Assembly (NCBI GenBank): GCA_963842295.1
Contig: CAWJFY010000009.1
Location: 592,220-656,219, forward strand
Reading direction: 5' to 3'
DNA: 64,000 bases
Source of the DNA: JAJNBA01 sp963842295
GTDB taxonomy: Bacteria > Actinomycetota > UBA4738 > HRBIN12
Part shown: in pieces, positions 8,639 to 17,681 of the stretch
Layout: each line of letters begins with the position of its first letter
How positions within the stretch are numbered: the first letter of the stretch is position 1
The notes under the pieces: generated by a model
Databases searched by the model: none
The model's input: only the letters and a program-made list of their open reading frames with translations
What the model was told of the DNA's origin: nothing
Made by a program: the position numbers and the translations under genes

Positions 8639-9973
8639 TCAGACGCCCGCGAGCGTCATCTCGCCGATGAGCACCGACGGCGTCCCTACCGAGGAGAAGA
8701 AGCGCAGATCGTCGCCCACCCCCGTGATCGCCTTCAGCATCTCCGGTAGGGTCGACGCGATCGTCATCTCCCGGAGCGGCTCCCCGAGTGCCCCGCCGGC
8801 TATCCGGAGCCCCGTCGCCCCGACGCTGAACTCCCCGCTGATCGGGTTGGCCCCGGAGTGCACGCCGCTCACGTCCTGGATCAGCACGCCCCCATCGGCT
8901 CGCATGAGCAGCTCGTCGCGAGGAGTCTCACCGGCGTCCAGGTAGAAGTTCGAGGTCCCGACGCTGGGTGGGGATCGATATCCGCGCTTGCCGTTCCCGG
9001 TCGATGCGGTCCCGCCCTTGTGCGCCGTGTATGCGTTGTGCAGGAACCCGTTGAGCACTCCCTTCGTGAAGAGCTCCGTCCGGCCGCTCGGCACCCCTTC
9101 GTCGTCGAACGGCGCCGCCCCCGGCCCCTCGACGTTCGTTCCATCGTCGACGAGGGTGAAGAGCTCCGACCCCACGGGCTCTCCGGCGAGGTTCGCGAAC
9201 AACGACCTTCCCTTCTGCACGGCGTCGGCGGAGAGCGCTCCCGCCAGGACGCCCAGGAACGACATCGCAGCGAACTGATCGAGCACGACGGGGACGCGGG
9301 CGGTGGCCGGCTTGGCGGCGCCGAGCATCCGAGCCCCCCGTTCCACCGCCTCGTCGGCGACCGCCTCCCAGTCGAGCTCGTCGAGCCCGCGCGCGATCCG
9401 GTACGAGAACCCGGTCTGGGTCTCGTCCCCTTCGACCGCGAGGGTCACGGCCAGGCACCACGCGTCGGTCCGCCGGTACTCGGCCTCGACGCCGGTCGTC
9501 GACGCGATCGCGACCCTGGAAACCGCGTCCCCGACCTGCGCCTCGTCGATCTTGGTGACCCGCGGATCGCGGGAGATCGCGCGGGCCTCGAGGTCGAGGG
9601 CCAGACGCGTCTTCTCTCCTGTCGGAACGGCGGCCGAGGCATCCCGGAACAACTCCGGGATCGGCGTCCACCGCGCCGGCTCCGGGAGCACGTTGTGCTC
9701 GTCCGCCGCGGCGAGCGCAGAGTTCTCCCGCGCTCGCCGGACGATGTCGAGGACCTCGTCGGCGTCCGGGTCAGCGGCCCACGCGTAGCCCAGTCTGGCC
9801 TCGCGGATGACCCGGACGCCGACGCCTCGGGACTCAGAGAACTCGAGACCCTCGACCTCACCTCGGAGCGCGCTCGCTTCCGTCCGGCGGGACTCCTCGG
9901 CGTAGGCCTCGACGGCCTCGCCCGGCTCCGAAGCCTCGACGGCGACTCGGCAGAGATCGCCGAGATCAGGCAC
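8639..9973 (-). CDS. pmbA: TldE/PmbA-type metalloprotease subunit homologue
   Basis: This 444-residue protein is the non-catalytic partner of the TldD/TldE (PmbA) protease. The family processes the microcin B17 precursor and degrades the CcdA antitoxin in E. coli. It shares the N- and C-terminal folds with TldD (for example FYLDAGETPRDEL and SGANPISGEFSVGATG) but lacks the HExxxH zinc motif. Its ATG lies inside the last codons of tldD (8-nt overlap), so the pair is coupled. No RiPP precursor or toxin-antitoxin operon is visible nearby, so the natural substrate is unknown. Confidence 0.88.
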   Translation of the reverse strand: MPDLGDLCRVAVEASEPGEAVEAYAEESRRTEASALRGEVEGLEFSESRGVGVRVIREARLGYAWAADPDADEVLDIVRRARENSALAAADEHNVLPEPARWTPIPELFRDASAAVPTGEKTRLALDLEARAISRDPRVTKIDEAQVGDAVSRVAIASTTGVEAEYRRTDAWCLAVTLAVEGDETQTGFSYRIARGLDELDWEAVADEAVERGARMLGAAKPATARVPVVLDQFAAMSFLGVLAGALSADAVQKGRSLFANLAGEPVGSELFTLVDDGTNVEGPGAAPFDDEGVPSGRTELFTKGVLNGFLHNAYTAHKGGTASTGNGKRGYRSPPSVGTSNFYLDAGETPRDELLMRADGGVLIQDVSGVHSGANPISGEFSVGATGLRIAGGALGEPLREMTIASTLPEMLKAITGVGDDLRFFSSVGTPSVLIGEMTLAGV

Positions 9974-11351
9974 CGGTCCCTCCGACCGTGATCCGTGAGA
10001 TCCGAACGGTGGGCGAGCCGCTCCCCACCGGAGCCTGCTGCCCGTCCTTCCCGCAGACGCCCTCCCAGGTGTCGAAGTCGTCGGCGACCGCGTCGACCGC
10101 GGACATGACCTGGATCGCGCGCCCGATCAGGTTGGCGCCGCGCACGGGGGTCGTGACCTTCCCGCCTTCGATCAAGAACGCTTCCGAGCATCCGAACACG
10201 AAGTCGCCGCTCGCGGGATTGACCTGACCGCCCCCGAGCGACGTGACGTACACACCCGCGTCCGTGTCTTCGATGATCCCGTCGGCTCGGTCCGAGCCGT
10301 CGAGGATGTTCGTGTTGGTCATCCTCGGGATCGGCGGGGAGGCGTACGATTCGCGTCGCCCGTTGCCCGTGGACGCGACGTCGTCCTTGTCGGCTCGGAG
10401 TCTGTCGTACAGATACCCCTGGAGTACGCCGGCTTCGAACAACACCGTCCGCTGGCTGGGCTCCCCTTCGTCGTCGAAGTCGAACGACCCCCAGCCGTTC
10501 GGGATCGTCGCATCGTCAACTCCATTGACGACCTCACTTGCGCATCTCGTGCCGATGAGCCCGCGGTAGACGCTCGCCTCCTTGTCGACGGCGTCGGACT
10601 CGAGCGGGTGCCCCACCGCCTCGTGGAAGAGGACACCTCCCATGCCCGGGGCGAGTACCACCGCCATCTCGCCTGCCGGCGCGGGGATCGAATCCAGCAT
10701 GGTGACGGCGCGCTGGGCCGCCTTCTCGCCGATCGCCGTGGCGCTGTAGCGATCGAAGAGCTCGACCCCTGCGCAGGCAGCCGGGCCGAAGAACCCGGTC
10801 TGGATCGTCCCGTCGCGAGCCGCCACGACCTGGGTGACGAGCCGGATGCGCGGCCGCTCCTCCTCGACCCAACGGCCGTCGGACGTCGCGATGAGGCGCC
10901 TCTGAAGCGAATCCCCGTACATCCCCACGACCTGGACGACCTCCGGGCTCAGGCCGCGCGCGGCTGCGTCCAGCTCGCGCAACCAGGCCACCTTGTCGGC
11001 GGGGGGGAACGCGCCGGCCGGCTGGTCCGTCCGGTTCACGCCGCGTCCCTCCCTGACGGTGAGATCGACGACCGTGCCCGGTTCGCGTTGCTTCAGAGCG
11101 GCGCTCGCCGCCTCCGCCGCCTGGAGGAGCGAGTCGCGGTCGAGTCGATTGGAATAGGCGTAGCCGTAGGAAGTGCCCAAGGCGACGCGGACCCCCGCGC
11201 CGCGATCGAGCCCGCTGGTCAGCTCCTCGACCTTTCCGTCGTCCAACCGGATCGACGTGGAGGTTCGCTCTTCGACGAAGAGCTCGGAGAAGGATCCACC
11301 GCGGCGTCGGGCGGCGCGCAGCACCTCCTCGACAAGCTCGCGGGGCAGCAT
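9966..11351 (-). CDS. tldD: TldD-type zinc metalloprotease subunit
   Basis: This 461-residue protein carries the TldD zinc-binding motif HEAVGH at residues 243-248. The C-terminal part contains GNGRRESYASPP, TNTNILDGSD and GGQVNPASGDFVFG, all typical of the family. Together with the downstream TldE it should form a heterodimeric protease with an internal chamber that cuts unfolded peptides. I set the start at ATG 11351 (MLPRELVEEV); a longer open frame upstream to 11588 has no TldD-like sequence. It is divergent from a lipoprotein gene. Confidence 0.92.
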   Translation of the reverse strand: MLPRELVEEVLRAARRRGGSFSELFVEERTSTSIRLDDGKVEELTSGLDRGAGVRVALGTSYGYAYSNRLDRDSLLQAAEAASAALKQREPGTVVDLTVREGRGVNRTDQPAGAFPPADKVAWLRELDAAARGLSPEVVQVVGMYGDSLQRRLIATSDGRWVEEERPRIRLVTQVVAARDGTIQTGFFGPAACAGVELFDRYSATAIGEKAAQRAVTMLDSIPAPAGEMAVVLAPGMGGVLFHEAVGHPLESDAVDKEASVYRGLIGTRCASEVVNGVDDATIPNGWGSFDFDDEGEPSQRTVLFEAGVLQGYLYDRLRADKDDVASTGNGRRESYASPPIPRMTNTNILDGSDRADGIIEDTDAGVYVTSLGGGQVNPASGDFVFGCSEAFLIEGGKVTTPVRGANLIGRAIQVMSAVDAVADDFDTWEGVCGKDGQQAPVGSGSPTVRISRITVGGTGA

Positions 11352-11442
11352 GACCCGCGATGCTAGCAGTGAGCATCCGAGCGACTCGGACGAGCGACAC
11401 CGTTCCACGATCGTGCGTCCGAAGGTCTCGGCAACCGTGGGG

Positions 11443-11448
11443 TAGGCT
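11443..11448 (+). promoter_or_regulatory. -10 box TAGGCT, leaderless lipoprotein gene
   Basis: TAGGCT ends 7 nt before the ATG at 11456, so the predicted transcript begins at the start codon. No Shine-Dalgarno sequence fits in between. Confidence 0.5.
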
Positions 11449-11455
11449 CGGCGGG

Positions 11456-12016
11456 ATGCGCGGGACGTGGCGGAGGACCCGGCTGCTCGGAGCCCTCCTG
11501 GCGATGCTCGCGGCCGCATGCACCACGACCGGCGTCGGTCGCGGGCCGAGCGTCTCGCCGCCTCCGCAGGACGACTCGCCCTCCCCAAGCGCCTCGCCCA
11601 GCGCGACAGGCTCGCCGGGCCCGGAGAGCGGGTTGGACGCCGGCCTTGCGACCCTCAGCATCTCGGGCGATCTCACCCTCGACGTTCGCTTCACGAGGGT
11701 CGCATCGCCGACCGTCTGGGCGCCGCCACCTGCCCCGATGGACATCACGTGGCAGGGCACGTCGGGACAGCTGCTTCGCCTTTCCGGCACGTCGTTCTTG
11801 AGTCGCGCTGAGACGAGCGCCGATCGCGCGCTGTCGTTCACGGTCGTCGGGCCCAACGGGCGGGTGGAGTTCTCCTCGACCGCAGGGGAATGCAGCATCA
11901 CCATCACACCGGCGCTGCCGGACAACATGGGCGGCATCTTCACCTGCTCACTGCTCATCGATGTCGAAGGCGTGACGACCGTCGACGCTCGGGGCGTCTT
12001 CTCCGCCACCGGCTAA
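11456..12016 (+). CDS. Secreted lipoprotein, unknown function
   Basis: The 186-residue product has a basic start, a hydrophobic signal segment and a lipobox LAAAC, followed by a low-complexity Ser/Pro/Asp linker (about residues 28-55) and a beta-rich domain containing LTLDVRFTRV and GECSITITPALP. I do not recognise the domain. It is expected to sit lipid-anchored on the outer face of the membrane. The stop is 4 bp before the GTG of the following membrane protein, so the two are likely co-transcribed. The predicted promoter suggests a leaderless message. Confidence 0.7.
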   Translation: MRGTWRRTRLLGALLAMLAAACTTTGVGRGPSVSPPPQDDSPSPSASPSATGSPGPESGLDAGLATLSISGDLTLDVRFTRVASPTVWAPPPAPMDITWQGTSGQLLRLSGTSFLSRAETSADRALSFTVVGPNGRVEFSSTAGECSITITPALPDNMGGIFTCSLLIDVEGVTTVDARGVFSATG

Positions 12017-12020
12017 GCGC

Positions 12021-13841
12021 GTGCGCATGGAGGGCGGCCGCCGGGATCTCGCCTGGCTCGGGGGTCTCAGCGTCCTGCTCCTCGTCGTCATGCTGTGGCC
12101 ATACATCGCGGACGGGTACCGGTTCGGGGTCGGGCCGGATGTGCCCGTGTATCTCTGGTGGGCGCGAGTGGGGGCGAGCGAGGGACTGTCGATGGTGGGC
12201 AGCCGGCCCGGCGCACCTGCGCTCGCGGCGGCGCTCGCCGGGACGCTCCAGCTGAACGCTTCCGCCATCACGGCGGGTCTTTCGTCAGCTCTCGGCGTCA
12301 CGGTCGGGGCGGCGGCCGCGGCGCTGGTGCGCGCCGCCGGCGGCATCCCCGGGAAGGCGTGGCTGCTCGCGGGGCTCCTCGCGGGCGTCTTCTCCGTTCA
12401 CCTGGTCGCCGGGTACCTCGCGAACCTGGTGCTCGCGACGACGTTCCTGGCGGCGGCCGCGTGCCTCGCAGGATCCCGGCGAAGGTGGTGGGCCGCGGCG
12501 CTCCTGCTCGCAGGAGGGGGCCTGGCCCATCCACCTTTCTTGGTGCACGCGATCGTCGTGCTCCTGGGAGCGGCCGCGCTCGCATGGCGAGCGGGCGCCC
12601 GCGACGAGGCCCGCGACATCGCCCTGTCCGTCACGGCGGGCGGCCTCGTCGCGGGCGCGGGGGTGCTCGCGACGATCGCGGGTCCAGGTCCCATCGACGC
12701 CGAGACCTCGAAGGACGGGTACCTCCGGCGGGCGGGGCTCGACGCGCAGCTGATCGACGCGTATCGGGAGCGCTTCCGACTCCGAGCCGCGCGCTACGTG
12801 CAATGGATCTCGGTCCCTCTCGCGGTCGCGGGCTCCACGACCGCCGACGGGTTCCTCCAGAGGTTCCTCGTCTCGTGGCTCGCGGTCATGACGATCGGCA
12901 TCCCGGTGGGCTACGCGACCGGATGGCTCCCTCCGGATCGGCTCGTCACCTTCGGATTCGCCGTCCCGATCGGCGCCGCGCTCGGTCTCGTGTGGGTGCA
13001 TCGCCGGCTCAGCGCGAGGACGTGGCTGGCCCACGCGGCTGTTGTCCTCCTCGGTGGATGGATGATCGTCGGAGCGCTCCTCGCGTGGGGAAGGCAGAGG
13101 CCCTTCATCTCCCCGGACGAAGCCGGGCTCGTGGAGACGGTGTCGATCGTCACGGGCGTCTCCACGCCGAAGGGGACCCCGATCGTGTTCCTGATCGACG
13201 ACGAGGACAACACCGCGAGCTTCCTCGCTTCGCGCGCGGCCAACATCGGGCGCGCGGCTGCGTTCCCGAGCCGCGCGCGCGACGTCTACGTGTTCGTGGG
13301 AACGGCCACGGACTTCTTCGACGGACATCCCACCGAGCGAGGGGACGCCGAATACGACGCCCTTTCCGAGCTGACGTTCGCGGACATCCCGCGCTCTCCG
13401 GTGCCCGCTGTCTTCGTGATCGCGCCGTTCTATCGAGGGTCGGACGCGGCGACCCATCCGCGACTCTTCGAGCTCGAACCGGGGCTGCTGGCATCCGAGC
13501 CAGGCTTCCCGACACCCGAGTTCGCGGGAGGAAGGGAGTCCCTCGCTTGGGGCCCGTCGTCTCCCAGCGGGATCGCGGCGGCCGCCGCCGGGATCCTGGC
13601 GCTGCTCACGGTGCTGGGTCTCGGCTACGCACGCGCGTCCTTCGACGAGCTCGTCGTCGTGATCGCGACGGCGCCGGCATTCGGCACCGCCGCGCTCACG
13701 GTCGCAGCGGTCGTGCTCGACCGGCTCGGCCTACGGCTGGCGGGACTCGGCGTCGCGCTCGCCGCCTCGGCCCTGGCGGGACTCGGCGGCCTCGCCCTCC
13801 TCGTCGTGAAGCGCAAGCGGGATCGTCAGGCGCCTGCGTAG
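12021..13841 (+). CDS. Large multi-pass membrane protein, GT-C-like, unknown substrate
   Basis: This 606-residue protein has about ten hydrophobic segments grouped in the first 350 residues, a soluble region (about 370-500, with PIVFLIDDEDNTASFLASRA), and further membrane segments at the C-terminus. The layout resembles GT-C membrane glycosyltransferases, but I cannot see a clear donor-binding Asp/Glu motif, so the class is an inference. It starts with GTG 12021 or ATG 12027. Its last 111 bp overlap the 3' end of the convergent mannosyltransferase gene. Confidence 0.65.
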   Translation: MRMEGGRRDLAWLGGLSVLLLVVMLWPYIADGYRFGVGPDVPVYLWWARVGASEGLSMVGSRPGAPALAAALAGTLQLNASAITAGLSSALGVTVGAAAAALVRAAGGIPGKAWLLAGLLAGVFSVHLVAGYLANLVLATTFLAAAACLAGSRRRWWAAALLLAGGGLAHPPFLVHAIVVLLGAAALAWRAGARDEARDIALSVTAGGLVAGAGVLATIAGPGPIDAETSKDGYLRRAGLDAQLIDAYRERFRLRAARYVQWISVPLAVAGSTTADGFLQRFLVSWLAVMTIGIPVGYATGWLPPDRLVTFGFAVPIGAALGLVWVHRRLSARTWLAHAAVVLLGGWMIVGALLAWGRQRPFISPDEAGLVETVSIVTGVSTPKGTPIVFLIDDEDNTASFLASRAANIGRAAAFPSRARDVYVFVGTATDFFDGHPTERGDAEYDALSELTFADIPRSPVPAVFVIAPFYRGSDAATHPRLFELEPGLLASEPGFPTPEFAGGRESLAWGPSSPSGIAAAAAGILALLTVLGLGYARASFDELVVVIATAPAFGTAALTVAAVVLDRLGLRLAGLGVALAASALAGLGGLALLVVKRKRDRQAPA

Positions 13842-15302
13842 ATCGAGCGCCAACCACACGAGCAGACCGATCACGATGGGTGTAAGCGCGTAGTGCCCGA
13901 CCAGGACGTTCACTTCGTACGCCTCCGGGAAACGGAGCGGCTCGGCCGTCCACTGCGACAGCGCGAGCACGCTCGAGAGGACGATCAGAGCGGTGCGCGG
14001 CGACCGCGGAAGGATCCAGATCAGCGGCAGCGACCACGCGAGGTACCAAGGAAGCAGCACGGGACCGAGCAACGTCAGCGTCAGCAGCGCCCAGCCCCAG
14101 CCGCCGAGGAGCTCTGGGGTGCGTCGGCCGGACGCCGCCGCCCGGGCTACCGCCCGCACGAGCCAGACGACAGCGACCAGGAGCGCCGACGCGAACGCGA
14201 CGCGTGCGACGACACCCAGCGTGTCACCGCTGACGGCGTCGAGGACACGCCGGAAGAACCTGGAGGGTGCGAGCCATCCTTCGTGCGCAGAGAGCTCGAG
14301 CATCCCGAGCGTCGGATCGTGCAGCTGGAAGAAGGGCGCCGCGACGATCGCGACGATCGCGAGAGCCATCCCCGCATTCACTGCCCCCACCCGAAGCCGC
14401 TCATCAGGGGGTCGCCGCCAGACCACCCAGACGACGAGGAGCAAGAGCGGCAGGAACAACGTCGCCTTGATCAGGGCCCCGCACGTGAGGATGCCCACCG
14501 CCCACAGGGTCCGATCTCGGACCACGCACCACGCGGCGATCGCGATCGCCAGCGCGACGAGGAGATCGTTATGGCCGCTCGCGGCGGATTGGAAGAGCAC
14601 GACGGGGTTCAGGCCGAACGCCACGACGGCGAAGACAGCTCGGGAGGGTCGGACACGACGAGCCACGACCCCGATGACGATCGTCGTGGCCAAACTCGCC
14701 GCGATCGCGAGCAACCGGAACGCGTCGACGAGGGTGTCGAGACGAGTGGAGGTCCGTGTCACGACGCCCGCGAGGTGCGAGAACAGTGGACCGTAGACGG
14801 ACGGCGTGTCCACCCACCTTGGCCCGACGAGCTCCCGTGTCAGGAAACTCGGGAAGTCCGCCGGTGTCTCCACGTAGGGGTTCGCGTGGTGGATCGACAC
14901 GATCTGCCCGTGCGCGATGTAGGAATAGACGTCGCGCGAGATCAGCAGCGGCAGCAGCACGATCGCGAGATGGAAGGCGATCGAGAGCCCGAGCGCGACG
15001 CGCATCGTGATCTCCCCTCGCCACGCGGCTCGCAGCAGCAGAAGGAAGCCGGCCATGCCCGCGACCACGCCGAGCACCGACGCGATGGGGAGTGCGCCCC
15101 CGAGACGATCCAGCCCGATCGCCTCCGCGACCCAAGCGAACGGTCCGCCCGGCTCGGCGCCCGGCGCCAGGATCGGTTGCAGGGGCGATCCGGGAACCGC
15201 GGCGACGACGGCCTCGGCCAGGAACCCGGCCACGGCCGCCGCGACCGGCGAGCCAGGCCACTCGCCCGCGGGATGCCTCCATGTCGTCGCCGACGCTAGC
15301 AC
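13731..15302 (-). CDS. MptB-like alpha-1,6-mannosyltransferase (GT-C)
   Basis: This 523-residue polytopic protein looks like the polyprenol-phosphomannose-dependent mannosyltransferases of Actinomycetota that build the lipomannan core. Key segments are SRDVYSYIAHG with the catalytic-type Asp in the first extracellular loop, ANPYVETPADF, DTPSVYGPLF and the SGHNDLL motif, spread over 11-13 membrane helices. The start is GTG 15302, 23 bp from a divergent small membrane protein. The C-terminal 40 residues (HDEEGEAAESRQG onward) are charged and lie antisense to the upstream gene. This tail may be an artefact of a late frameshift, since another frame would stop just after DLRRR. Confidence 0.75.
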   Translation of the reverse strand: MLASATTWRHPAGEWPGSPVAAAVAGFLAEAVVAAVPGSPLQPILAPGAEPGGPFAWVAEAIGLDRLGGALPIASVLGVVAGMAGFLLLLRAAWRGEITMRVALGLSIAFHLAIVLLPLLISRDVYSYIAHGQIVSIHHANPYVETPADFPSFLTRELVGPRWVDTPSVYGPLFSHLAGVVTRTSTRLDTLVDAFRLLAIAASLATTIVIGVVARRVRPSRAVFAVVAFGLNPVVLFQSAASGHNDLLVALAIAIAAWCVVRDRTLWAVGILTCGALIKATLFLPLLLLVVWVVWRRPPDERLRVGAVNAGMALAIVAIVAAPFFQLHDPTLGMLELSAHEGWLAPSRFFRRVLDAVSGDTLGVVARVAFASALLVAVVWLVRAVARAAASGRRTPELLGGWGWALLTLTLLGPVLLPWYLAWSLPLIWILPRSPRTALIVLSSVLALSQWTAEPLRFPEAYEVNVLVGHYALTPIVIGLLVWLALDLRRRLTIPLALHDEEGEAAESRQGRGGERDAESRQP

Positions 15303-15313
15303 CGCCTCACGGC

Positions 15314-15319
15314 TAGGCT
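15314..15319 (+). promoter_or_regulatory. -10 box TAGGCT, leaderless
   Basis: TAGGCT ends 6 nt upstream of the ATG at 15326, giving a predicted leaderless transcript. Confidence 0.5.
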
Positions 15320-15325
15320 GTCGTC

Positions 15326-15598
15326 ATGGCGCGATTCCCCGAAGGGACCGGCACCGGATTGCTGGTTGCGATCGGTTCGCTCACGTTCTTCACGTTGCTT
15401 GCCTGGGTGATCGCGTTCCTGCTCTGGATCGCGCTCTCGATCTACGCGTTCGTCGAGATGATCGGGGACGGTCGCCCCAGCCCGCTCGCGGTGATGCTGA
15501 TCGTGGTTCTGCTGGTGAGTGGCCTGGTCACGCTCGCGGCGGGAGGGATCGTGCTCGTCGGCAAGAGCCTGACGCCCAAGAAACGCGACCGGATCTGA
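15326..15598 (+). CDS. Small membrane protein, two transmembrane segments
   Basis: The 90-residue product has two strong hydrophobic helices (about residues 12-42 and 51-78) and a short basic tail (KSLTPKKRDRI). No family is recognised. It starts at ATG 15326 directly behind a TAGGCT box and ends 7 bp from the stop of the convergent DUF2269-like gene. Confidence 0.7.
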   Translation: MARFPEGTGTGLLVAIGSLTFFTLLAWVIAFLLWIALSIYAFVEMIGDGRPSPLAVMLIVVLLVSGLVTLAAGGIVLVGKSLTPKKRDRI

Positions 15599-15605
15599 CG
15601 TCCGC

Positions 15606-16067
15606 CTACGGGGTGGGCTTCAACACCATCAAGTAGAGGATCCCCGCGACGGGCAGCATCGTGATGAGACCGGTCGTTCGCGTGCGACGGGCCGCGGCTT
15701 CGTAGGCTCCAGAAGTCGGTCCGTCCGTCGCCACGAGCTCCGTCTGACGGCGGAGTGACGGCGCGAAGAACACACCGGCGATCACGCCGACCAGGGCGTA
15801 CAGGACGATGGCGGCGATGATCCAGAACGTCGTGAGCTCGACCCCGTCCGAGACGAGGATCATGATCACCCCGGTAAGCGGGAGGATCCCGTACGCCGGA
15901 TTCGCGAGTCGTGAGTCCAGCGCCTTGATCGTCTGAAGCGCGAACCCTTGCTCAGCCTGTGAACGACCCCTCATGGCCCCGAGCCACACGAAGTAGGTGA
16001 CGTTCGTCCCGACGGCGACGATCGCCGACAGGACGTGCACGAGCTTGAGCGGGAGGTACCAGTCCAT
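15606..16067 (-). CDS. DUF2269-like integral membrane protein
   Basis: The 153-residue protein has four membrane helices and starts MDWYLPLKLVHVLSAI, as in the DUF2269 family of bacterial membrane proteins of unknown function. A conserved His in the first helix (LKLVHVLSA) and GTNVTYFVWL are visible. The start ATG 16067 has AGAGGATG upstream; an extension to 16235 is open but has no family-like sequence. The 256 bp between this gene and the next minus-strand gene upstream contain no ORF or clear signal. Confidence 0.75.
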   Translation of the reverse strand: MDWYLPLKLVHVLSAIVAVGTNVTYFVWLGAMRGRSQAEQGFALQTIKALDSRLANPAYGILPLTGVIMILVSDGVELTTFWIIAAIVLYALVGVIAGVFFAPSLRRQTELVATDGPTSGAYEAAARRTRTTGLITMLPVAGILYLMVLKPTP

Positions 16068-16323
16068 GGTCACATCCTCTCCGGGCGGAGGGCCCAGGGT
16101 GCCACATCCGATGCGGCCGGGCGTTGGCTCGGTGTGCGATGACCACCGAGTCCTCTTCGACACGTCGAGATGCTTCTGATGTACCGGACTCCCGGGGACG
16201 GTGGACCTGAAGGCAGTCGAGACGGAGACGTTCACCCGATGGGTTCGTCCATCTGGTGTTCGCGATCAGCGTCGCTGTCCGACGCGAGTCGCCCAAAAGG
16301 TCGCGAGCTCGGGATCCCGCCCT

Positions 16324-16623
16324 TTACCAGCTCTGCGCCACCAGCTCGTAGGACTCGAACCCAACGACCTTGCCGTTCATCGCCTCGGCCACCTCGGTTC
16401 GCATCGGCTTGACTGCTTCGGCGCTTCTCTCGAGGGCGGCCTCGTCTTGGTAGAAGGCGACGGCCACCAGCTTGCCGGCTGAGCGGTCGGCCAAGAAGTT
16501 GGCTGCGGTGAACCCTTCCAAGCCCGCAAGGGCAGGCAGGATCCTTTCGCTGATGATCTTGACCGCGTCGTCGATCTTGCTTGCGTCACCCTCGATCGTG
16601 CTGATCCGCGCCTGCATAGCCAT
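16324..16623 (-). CDS. ABM-type dimeric alpha/beta-barrel protein
   Basis: The 99-residue product resembles the antibiotic-biosynthesis-monooxygenase (ABM) fold: a beta strand MQARISTIEG, a helix with ILPALAGLEGFTAAN, strands GKLVAVAFY and GFESYELV. Members are small dimeric enzymes or ligand-binding proteins, and no catalytic residue can be assigned here. The start at ATG 16623 follows AAAGGAGAGG. It stands alone, transcribed away from the exonuclease-polymerase pair. Confidence 0.7.
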   Translation of the reverse strand: MAMQARISTIEGDASKIDDAVKIISERILPALAGLEGFTAANFLADRSAGKLVAVAFYQDEAALERSAEAVKPMRTEVAEAMNGKVVGFESYELVAQSW

Positions 16624-16740
16624 AGCCTCTCCTTTCGATCCAAGGCCAAGCGATCTTATCGAGCCCGATCCCCGGTGGACCGATATGAGAAACACCGGGC
16701 ACGGCGGCTCAGTGGCGGGTGATCCTGACGTACGCTGCTG

Positions 16741-16769
16741 CTCTCACGAAGTCGAACGTAGCGTGAGAG
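16741..16769 (+). promoter_or_regulatory. Inverted repeat just upstream of the exonuclease start
   Basis: CTCTCACG (16741-16748) and CGTGAGAG (16762-16769) form an 8-bp stem with a 13-nt loop. The right arm includes the GAGAG part of the ribosome binding site used for GTG 16779, so folding could hide it. Confidence 0.4.
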
Positions 16770-16778
16770 GTGAGCCCG

Positions 16779-17675
16779 GTGCACAGATTACTCCTCGACG
16801 TTTCGAGCCTTACCTACCGGGCCTTCTTCGCGATGCCGGACTCCGTGAAAGCACCCGACGGCAGGCCCGTGAACGCGGTCCACGGGTACCTCGACATGGT
16901 CACTCGCCTCGTCGCGACGCGCCGCCCCGACGAGGTCGTCCATGTCTACGACCACGATTGGCGGCCCGTGGCCCGGACGGAGATCTACCCGGGCTACAAA
17001 GGCAACCGCCCACCGGAGCCCGAGGCGATCACGCAGCAGTTCGAGCTGCTGCGAAGCGTCCTGGACCGCACGGGATTGCTCCAGGCCGAGACCGAAGGAT
17101 GGGAGGCCGAGGACGCCATCGGGGCGTTCTGCGTCGAGGCGGACGAGACCGACCGGATCGAGATCGTCTCGGGCGATCGTGACTTGATCCAGGTGGTGCG
17201 TGACCCGGTGGTGAAGCTGCTGTTCACCGTGCGCGGTGTCTCCGAGCTCGCCGAGTACGACGAGGCCGGCGTCCTCGCGAAGTACGGCGTGCCGGCGTCG
17301 CGGTACGCCGAGTTCGCGATCCTCCGTGGAGATCCGTCGGACGACCTCCCCGGGGTGCGCGGCGTCGGCGAGAAGACCGCACTGGCACTGGTGAACACCT
17401 ACGATTCTCTGGACGACCTTCTCGCCGACGCCGCGCAGGTCCATCCGCGACCGGGCCCGTTGAAGGGGAAGCCGGCGCTTCGCGCAAGGATCCTCGAGGC
17501 GAGCGAGTACCTCGACGCGATGCGGCGGCTCGTCCCCGTGAACTCCGTCGCTCCCCTCACGGTATGGTCGGGCGCCCGGGACGACGCGGCCCTGAAGGCG
17601 TTCGCGGACGAGCACGGTCTGAAAGGGCCCGTCCAGAGGCTCCAGGCCGCGCTCGACAGTGCGAGCGCGGCCTGA
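16779..17675 (+). CDS. 5'-3' exonuclease, FEN/PolI N-domain type
   Basis: This 298-residue protein matches the stand-alone form of the DNA polymerase I 5'-3' exonuclease (flap nuclease) domain. Metal-binding acidic residues are seen in LLLDVSSLTYRAF, VYDHDW, GWEAEDAIGAF and VSGDRDLIQVV, and the helix-hairpin-helix reads GDPSDDLPGVRGVGEKTA. It should remove RNA primers or 5' flaps. I prefer GTG 16779 (MHRLLLDV) with GAGAGG upstream over GTG 16770. It ends 6 bp before DNA polymerase IV, suggesting one transcript for gap processing and bypass synthesis. Confidence 0.88.
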   Translation: MHRLLLDVSSLTYRAFFAMPDSVKAPDGRPVNAVHGYLDMVTRLVATRRPDEVVHVYDHDWRPVARTEIYPGYKGNRPPEPEAITQQFELLRSVLDRTGLLQAETEGWEAEDAIGAFCVEADETDRIEIVSGDRDLIQVVRDPVVKLLFTVRGVSELAEYDEAGVLAKYGVPASRYAEFAILRGDPSDDLPGVRGVGEKTALALVNTYDSLDDLLADAAQVHPRPGPLKGKPALRARILEASEYLDAMRRLVPVNSVAPLTVWSGARDDAALKAFADEHGLKGPVQRLQAALDSASAA

Positions 17676-17681
17676 GGGACA

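Noticed and set aside
8639..11351. A RiPP biosynthesis cluster based on TldD/TldE
   Set aside because: No precursor peptide, cyclodehydratase, radical-SAM or dedicated exporter gene is present nearby; the pair is widespread as housekeeping proteases.
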